Positions 57,191 through 64,000 of a stretch of 64,000 nucleotides of DNA are shown here, one piece after another. The notes under the pieces were generated by a model, which saw only the letters and a list, made by a program, of their open reading frames with translations, did not search any database and was not told where the DNA came from. The DNA comes from Cladopsammia gracilis. Its lineage: Eukaryota; Cnidaria; Anthozoa; Scleractinia; Dendrophylliidae. The number at the start of each line of letters is the position of its first letter. Position 1 is the first letter of the stretch. The stretch is from positions 1 to 64,000 of the forward strand of contig JAJGOT010000169.1 in NCBI GenBank assembly GCA_022457155.1, given 5' to 3'. The position numbers and the translations under genes were made by a program.

Positions 57191-58306
57191 AGGGCCATTT
57201 ATACGACAGAAAAAAAGACGCGTCTTATCTAAGACGCGACTTAAATAACACGCGAACCGATCGTATAAACAGTACAAAATAAGCATTCGTGTCTTATTTT
57301 AGACGCGACTTAAATAAGACGCGTCTTATCTTAGAACAGGGTTTTCAGCTGTTCTTATTTTGTCCGCGTCTTAAATAAGACGTGAACTTCCTCGTATAAA
57401 TGCTTTCGCGTCCTAAATAAGACGTGAACAACAAGTGCGCCGTATCAAAAATAAGACGCGAACCATTTATACGCGATCTTCGCGTCTTATGTTGGACACA
57501 AACGTATAAATGGTACACTTCGCGTCTTATTTAAGGTTACAGTGTACCTTCGGGGGTGTCTCCAGTATAACAGCTCTAGCGTCTTAAGATTACACTTAAT
57601 ATACCTAAACCCAGATATCAAATTAAAGCTTATAGAGCTGGCTATCTAAATATGGAAACCATTTGGTAATAAAATAAATTGTCGAATTTTTTACGACGTC
57701 AAATTCGAACGTCCGAATCAGCTTTAAAACGCTATAACTCAAAGCGATCATTGTATTTTGCTAATTTGATTTGTTCTCGGGTTTCCGGACACGAAGCGCT
57801 AAAAAAACGTGTCGGCGATTTCCCATATTCAATTGCAGTGAAAAGTTACAGAATATTTTCGAAAGAGAGAGAAAAAAAATTGGAATGATCGCACGGAAAT
57901 GGCTCTTGACGAAAAAGTTTTCAGAATTAAGAAATTCGCCGACACGTTTTTGTTGATTATATGTTAGCCTAGCTTCTGTCCAAATTTGAGGAAAATCGAA
58001 CAAATTCCCTTTGAGTTGTAGCTCTTTAAAGTGTCCCCAAGAAGCGAAAAATTAACTTTGAGAAAACAGCGCTTAAAAAAACATATCGCTTCATAAACAA
58101 ACTCCGCCCACAAAAGTTATACCGTCATTTCTCCGTCAATTTTCACTATTTTTCGATAATTTTTTTTTTGGATGAAAGTTCATACTGTAAACTTTATTTT
58201 GACGCCAAAAAAAAATTTCGATACATTTTCGATCTGAAGGTACACTGTAACCTTAAGTCGCGTCTTAGATAAGACGCGTCTTATTTTCTCCCGTATAAAT
58301 GGCCCT
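57191..58306. mobile_element. MITE with AGGGCCATTTATACG ends, interrupted
   Basis: Inverted tips AGGGCCATTTATACG / CGTATAAATGGCCCT, with ATT on each side as a possible 3-bp duplication. Its own sequence is a repetition of AAGACGCG and TCTTA words. The element at 57535-58252 splits it at a TTAA. Confidence 0.8.
57535..58252. mobile_element. TTAA-bounded MITE, copy 2 (inverted)
   Basis: Inverted copy of 19786-20507 with ends GGTTACAGTGTACCTTC / GAAGGTACACTGTAACC and TTAA at 57531-57534 and 58253-58256. Confidence 0.88.
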
Positions 58307-59277
58307 ATTGTCACCAAATTACATTTTATAACATATTTTAGGTTTCTTGGAGTATTATTTTCTTAAATGGGCTTCGTTACGCAAAAAGGGCCTAAGACGA
58401 CATACTTTCTCGATTTTGAGTTTTCAGCTTTTTTGCCCACCTTAATCCCTAAATAATATGATGGAACCGAAAAAAGTCCGGAAATAAAAATTAAAACCGT
58501 GAAAATCGCGCCTTGAATGCACACACTTCAAGGCTCCCGCCATTTTGAGCAGCTGATTTTAAATGCAAATTACGCTAGAAATCACGTGTCATGTCATCCG
58601 GACCTTTTCGCGTGACGCAGCCCAAAACAAACTAATGCAGCTATTAAAGCACAAATAATTCAACATCTCATACATTTGTGTAGGTTATAAAACAAACAAT
58701 TTTTTTTACCAGATACAAATTTATTTGTGTCTTTCCTATTATTGGCTTCCTTATGTATGTAGATCATTTTATTCTTTTTCTATCATTTCTAATCTTTGTT
58801 TAGTACTTTTGTTTGATTTACATGTAAAATATGGTATGTTTGTAAAATGTCAGCGAATAGCATAAAACAATTAAATAACAAATGATTGAAAACAGAATTT
58901 ATATATAAGAAAATTGAATATATATACCAGGTAGCCCGCTAATTTTCTAACCCTGCTCCTTGTCTATACTAAATGAAAAACAATTACCAACATTACTCGA
59001 CACATAACAATTTGAAGTTATGAGCCCATTATTTAACTTCAAGTATTACATGTAAACCTATGGAAATAAGTAAGACATATGTAACTCTAGTTTAAGGTAC
59101 TGTGGGAATTATGCCATGATCTCAAAATTCATCACAGTTAACTCAAAAGCAATCTAAACCACTATAAATATACAATTTTTAGCGTCTCTCCCCAGTCCCA
59201 CTCTCCATATTCACACTCGCTCCAGACCTTTCCTTCAAAGGCCGCGCGCATTCGCAAAAAAATACGACTGTATTGCA
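58307..59277. other. no gene seen
   Basis: AT-rich with no credible exon and no paired terminal repeats found. Confidence 0.4.
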
Positions 59278-59410
59278 GTCTATAATAGTACAAATTGACG
59301 TTAAATTGTTGGAAATAAAGTCTAAATTAAAAGTCTTTAAAAAACAGGTGCAAATATAACTTTAGTGCACAAAAAAATATATAAGAATATCGCCTATTTT
59401 TGCCTTTAAC
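59278..59410. repeat. half copy of the E1 repeat
   Basis: Shares TTGTTGGAAATAA, TTTTAGTG(T/C)AC-like and AGAATATCGCCTATTTT in order with 29720-29840. Confidence 0.6.
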
Positions 59411-59943
59411 TCATTCTTGTCACTCTCGGCCAAAATTGGTGTTAAAACACCAATAAGACTCCACTGCTTTAAAAAATTGCATCTTTCTCAATTGCGCGAA
59501 CATTGCAGTTGTAAACATTAACTAGAAAGTCCTTCAAATTGAGACAACCAATAAACACAAAAAAGTCAGCGATTTTCGCAGAATATCAGCGTTTGAATTT
59601 GAAGAACAAAAATGACCGTTTTTAATGTCATAGAAAAACAACAAAAATCACGTTTTTGCCTTCAGTTTTTTTTTTTATTGAAATCATCGTTGCAAACCCA
59701 AAAGTCAACATTCACAACAAAATTCAGTCCTAGTCCTACCTTAGAAGTGATTTTTTTGCTCTTATTCGTTGCCCGGGCCGAGCTACAGCCTCTCGTTCTA
59801 GTGCATCCTGGCCTTGCCTCGATTTTCAACATCACGACCGCACTGCATGCTGGGAAATAGCGAGAATTTTTGACAGGGTTCGTTCCTTCCCCCGACATAT
59901 TTCAAGTCCACAGCCACTCCGATCTACCACCGAAATTTCGCGC

Positions 59944-60210
59944 TTGTTGTTTTCTTCAGTGGTCGCAACTTCCAAAATATGCCGTGGTAGATCGAGAAAT
60001 TCATCCAGAGTCGAGTCCGAAGGTTACTTCGTTTCTTGGCGGCCATTTTTCCAGTTCAACGAGCAACGAGCCAAATTTGTGAACGAAGTACAACACCTAA
60101 CTCGCTTCATTGAGAAAGTGGACTCTGAACTACCTTCAAGCTTAATGATGCTCATCAGGCAGCTACTAAAGATGAAAAATGGCTGTGAACTTACCAAAAA
60201 TCGCAGATAA
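59944..60210 (+). CDS. weak candidate exon
   Basis: An open frame whose second half (from about 60046) has protein-like composition: QRAKFVNEVQHLTRFIEKV, then SSLMMLIRQLLKMKNGCEL, an amphipathic helical pattern. No splice partners or homology are recognised. Confidence 0.2.
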   Translation: MLFSSVVATSKICRGRSRNSSRVESEGYFVSWRPFFQFNEQRAKFVNEVQHLTRFIEKVDSELPSSLMMLIRQLLKMKNGCELTKNRR

Positions 60211-60214
60211 AACA

Positions 60215-61295
60215 TATTTCAGTCTTTATTGCAATCCAACAAAGCAAAATGACAACGTCACAATGACGTTTCCAGTAAACTTGAGCCTTCATTGTGTTTT
60301 AGAACAGCAGCACTTTCCATGGTAACTTTAAATATGGAGTCACGAAATTCCATGGGTTGTGTGTATGCAGAAAATCACAAAAAACGTAAAAAGTCACGGA
60401 CGACAATGAGTTAAATTTCCCGCGCACCGCTGAGATTGCGCAGTACGGACTGTAAGTCATCTTTAAATGTCTTATGTCATTGTGGACCCTCCCCAATCTG
60501 TATAGGGTTAGTTTAAAAAAAAAAAACATTTGGAAGTGGGAGTGGAATTTTGGGAGAAGGGTGTGAAGTTTGTAAAGGGAGAGGGAAGGGGGAGGCATTT
60601 ATTAATAAGATCAGGCATTTAATTGAGTAAATATGGTACATGTACAGTAGGTCTACAGTAGACTCACACTATTTCAAATACCAGTGACCTTGCACCTTCA
60701 GGCTTAGTTATGTTAAACAATAACCCCTTTCCTATTCATGAATGTCTTGAATGCTTGTTTATTTCTATGGAGTGTTTATAATGGGCATCTACTATAAGCA
60801 AAATTGAAGGGCTGAGGGTATAACCACCTTATGTCAATTTTTTTAATTCTTTAAAAGGTTGAACTAGAGAGCAGCATGTCTGCAAACTTCTTGAGTTGTA
60901 CATGTAAAACTGTTTTATTTTCTCCTACTTGTTTCAGGTGAATAACGCACACTTTATCAAACTGTGTTTTTTTGGACCAACAAAGCACTGTGTCATTGCT
61001 TTGAAGTAATGACAGATTCAAATGCTTAAAGTAAAAGAGATACTTCAGGCCAAAAAATACTGTAAAACACAATACATCTTTACAAAAAAGTACATTTTGA
61101 CTAATACATGTAAGCATCCAGTATGACTCCTAAGGTATTTTTTTTGGCAGATGTTGAATCCAATTGGATCTCTTTTACATCAACTAACATTTATCAGCCA
61201 TTGCTTTGGCACATGGGCTATTTTGCCTAAAAAATCTGGGTGTAAAATGTAATAGGGTTATGCTCCCAGCCCTTCCATTACTTTCACCTTTGATT
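60215..61295. other. no gene seen
   Basis: Probably the 3' untranslated region and flank of the exon at 61296-61491, which reads leftward. No AATAAA was found close by. Confidence 0.35.
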
Positions 61296-61491
61296 TTACA
61301 GTTTACAAGTTACATCATATTTGCCACAGCCTGGATATAGTTGCATGTTAGGGTTGTTCAAGTCACCTTCATTGCCCTCTCCTGTGTCACTTGAAGGTCC
61401 AGTGGTCTTAACACACACACATTTAGCATCCTTTTTTCCTGGTTTGAACATCTTCCTTGGTACTCCAGCCCAGTCACGGCTTATGCCAGCA
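61296..61491 (-). CDS. terminal exon of an unidentified gene
   Basis: A clear acceptor (CGATTACAG) opens 64 codons ending TAA. The reading is RDWAGVPRKMFKPGKK, CVCVKTTGP, a Gly/Asp/Glu/Asn linker, then NPNMQLYPGCGKYDVTCKL. Four cysteines in CVC, GCG and TCK positions suggest an extracellular or disulfide-bonded C-terminus. The frame before the acceptor is intron-like. Upstream exons should lie to the right (above 61500) but I could not identify any up to 64000. Family unknown. Confidence 0.5.
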
Positions 61492-63245
61492 CTGTAATCG
61501 AAAACAAAAATGTATAAGATAAGATGCAAGATTAAACATAAGAAAACTTTAAAGAATCAAATATTTGTGTTCGCGCAATCCTAATCTTGTGTTGGGTGTC
61601 CTGCGTAGTAGCTGGATTGAATAATTCAGCTTTCCTCTGTTCCTTTTTCTTTACTCCACTTTAGTCCCCCTCCCCCTCCCCCCCCCCCCCCCCACCAAAG
61701 ATTCTTTAGTTATTTCCAGCAGCAAACCAGATGGGTACTGGTATCTCCTTTGGCATCTCCTCTAGCGTTTTCTTTTGTTCAAATGCATTTTCTTGATGGT
61801 TGATTGCTACTAGTATAATAGTATTTGGTATTTGTTCTAGGATATTGATTGTATCATTGTCACAAAAACAGACTTTTTAACTCCATTTTTAACTCCAGTG
61901 TCTCATTTCGACCCCCAAAGTTCAGAATACCCCAGTCTACATCCCCTAGTGAATATGGATCTCCAACTAGCTATGCTAGTGGATTTGGACTCTATTTCAC
62001 AGATTAGAACACCTTGTAATTTTTCTTTGCAAGAAAGCCTCACTCCTTATTTTCAAAACATGCAGCAAGAAATAGCAAAAATAACATACAGCCTTTCCTT
62101 GTTTTAAAACAGGAGTGACACAAATTAGGAAAAATAAGATGAACATTCTTCATTCTAAAAACGTGCCACATGTATTAGCAAAATTAATATACAGTGTAAA
62201 TGAACATTCCTTGGTGTAAGATAAAGCCATACCAGTCTTGACAAAACACTATATTTTCAAAAATCTAATAAACCTTGCATAAGGAAAATTATGAGTATGA
62301 TAATAACATAATAACTTTAATGCTTATTTAGAATGTGTGTCATAAGGAGATGCTCTCATGCGCTTTAAGTATGCTTAAAATTGTACACACTAAAAATTGT
62401 AACAGGGGTCAAAGTCAGTGAGGGCGGTCCATATCTGCTAAGCAGATATTTGTACCAGGGAATCCATTATACAGTGCAATTATTGCTTGCAGATTTGTAC
62501 CAGGGGTCCAAATTCAGTATGACATCAGCCCCTGTTGTTTTCACCAGGGTTTTGATGAATGACTGGGGATCCACCAATGTCTATTTATACTCCTACTGGG
62601 AATAACGGTCTGGTTGGTATTTAATTCTCTTTGATAAAATTACCCAAAGATTGTTTTCACCAGCCATCATCAAAATTCTTAAATCTAAACAGCTTATTCT
62701 ATATGGCCTTCTTTTAACAGGTTCTTCTTATCTACAATAGTAATTTTCATGCCAAGTTTCATGTCCATACATTCAGTGCTTTGGAGATATGGCATCTCCA
62801 TATGTGAAACAAAAACAGGTGCTCTTCACTCAGACTTTTCTAAAGCGAGGATGTAAATTGTAGCTCTTTTGAGACATTAAACTGAATAGAAACACAAATT
62901 ATAAAGAAAATTTAGCTGTATAATTCAAGAATTTCTTAAAAATGCAAATTCAACCACCATGTTGGTGTACCAAAGTGGTACACCAAAATGGCAGACACAT
63001 ACAAAGTTCTCTTACTTTCTAAATATTTTACAATTAAAATTAAAATTAAATTGTTGGACTTCATAATGTTGCCGCATTGGTTCATTTGGCATTCTCTGCA
63101 ACATGTTTTCTCTGGAGTTGCTGACAAAGCCAAAAAACAAACTGCTTGGTGCACAGATGAATATGATCTAAAAAGAGAATTTGTAAAGTGAAGAAATGAT
63201 CCTCGCAGTTGTGTTTGCAATTTAAGCAATTGCAAATCATGAAAA
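61492..63245. other. probable intron of the preceding gene
   Basis: No second exon was identified. There is a poly-C tract at about 61671-61693. A plus frame at 62381-62605 is open but unrecognised and contains the repeated word GTACCAGG. Confidence 0.35.
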
Positions 63246-63292
63246 AATCATGACTGAAATGAGATTTGAACCCATGATCTCTGCATTATAGG
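63246..63292 (-). repeat. 3' half of a tRNA or tRNA-derived SINE
   Basis: The minus strand reads GCCTATAATGCAGAGATCAT then GGGTTCAAATCTCATTTCAG: a B box with a pairing T-stem and an anticodon-arm-like stretch. The 5' half is missing where the next repeat begins. Confidence 0.45.
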
Positions 63293-63500
63293 CCCAGGGG
63301 GGATACTCGAACTTTACATGACGGGACGGTGGGGGGGTGGGGGGGGTCCGACGGAGCGTCAATTTTTTTGAACCCAAAAAAATACTCGAGCTTGAAATTT
63401 ACACCCAAAAAAATACCTGGCATCGAAATTTTATACAAAAAAAATACCTAGCATCGAAATTTTATATCCAAAAAATACAAGACGTTTACTCCTAAAAACT
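63291..63500. mobile_element. left part of a G-rich-ended repeat
   Basis: GGCCCAGGGGGGATACTCGA resembles the left end of 14851-15549. Repeats of CATCGAAATTTTATA and AAAAAAATAC follow. The right end was not found before the window closes. Confidence 0.45.
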
Positions 63501-64000
63501 AATTTATTGAATCAAACATAGTCTTCTTCAGCATGATTTTGTGTCAATGAGCTGATAAAATCGGTATGCCGCCAATGTCTCTTCATCCTCCCTTCTGCTC
63601 CACATTTCCAGACAGGTTCTCATTCTGACACTACAGCATAATTCTTTCGTCCACTTTTCAGTTATGACACATAATTAAATTTTAATTTTCAAACATGAAC
63701 TGTAACGAGCAGTAAAAAACTTTCATATTTTTTAACGCGAACTTTAACGAACGATAAAACAGCTACTAATCTCTTTACAAAAACCTATAGTACAAAGTTG
63801 ACGAAAGGATTCCCTTAATTCTCTCTTGGTAATAAAGAAGTTAGTGTGCTGTATAAATTACGGCTCGCCAGCCTTCCTGTGCACGAATGCCATAATGCCA
63901 CCCTTCAACCATCATCAGAGATATACTCTGAAGCCTCTTCGGCCATTTTCAGTGGGAAATACGCTTCCAGGAATGCAGTATCTTTGAAAGATAGCTGGAA
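63501..64000. other. no gene seen
   Basis: A possible continuation of the preceding repeat, with no credible exon. Confidence 0.35.

Noticed and set aside
63246..63292. A functional tRNA gene
   Set aside because: Only the 3' half is present; the acceptor and D-arm half are replaced by another repeat.

Overview
The window is nuclear DNA from an animal, AT-rich, with GT-AG introns and a very dense load of short inverted-repeat transposons. The protein sequences, repeat style and intron lengths fit a cnidarian, most likely an anthozoan such as a stony coral; the species cannot be fixed from the sequence. Two genes could be assembled completely, exon by exon with consistent splice phases, and both lie on the minus strand.

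TRMT1 (2880-18724, 8 coding exons, 635 aa) is the tRNA guanine-26 N2,N2-dimethyltransferase. It has a mitochondrial-type N-terminus, the Trm1 SAM-binding core, a four-cysteine zinc site and a C-terminal CCCH zinc finger. A YY1-type element and a 6-codon upstream ORF sit on its start codon. NDRG (24431-46233, 14 coding exons, 309 aa) is an N-myc downstream-regulated family protein: a non-catalytic alpha/beta-hydrolase fold with a Ser/Thr/Arg-rich tail. It is built from very small exons (29-104 bp) in about 21 kb of transposon-filled intron. The two genes are head to tail, 5.7 kb apart, and no functional link between them is evident.

Outside these genes the readable content is mostly mobile DNA. 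8.75-12.5 kb in TRMT1 intron 3 holds an ORF-bearing element that has a deletion derivative at 36.0-36.4 kb. 29.7-32.9 kb in NDRG intron 9 is a chain of three inverted-repeat elements sharing TTAA borders. 38.1-42.4 kb is a nest of at least four elements. 47.9-51.3 kb carries two related TATA-box units plus a satellite-like array. 51.7-55.5 kb is a cluster of palindromic repeats and a tRNA-derived SINE. 57.2-58.3 kb is one MITE inserted in another. Six decayed LINE 3' ends are also present.

At the edges there is one convincing terminal exon of an unidentified cysteine-containing gene (61296-61491, minus) and a weak two-exon candidate at 1316-1619 (plus). All calls come from reading the sequence. 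No database search was possible, so transposon superfamily names are inferred from terminal repeats and target-site duplications only.
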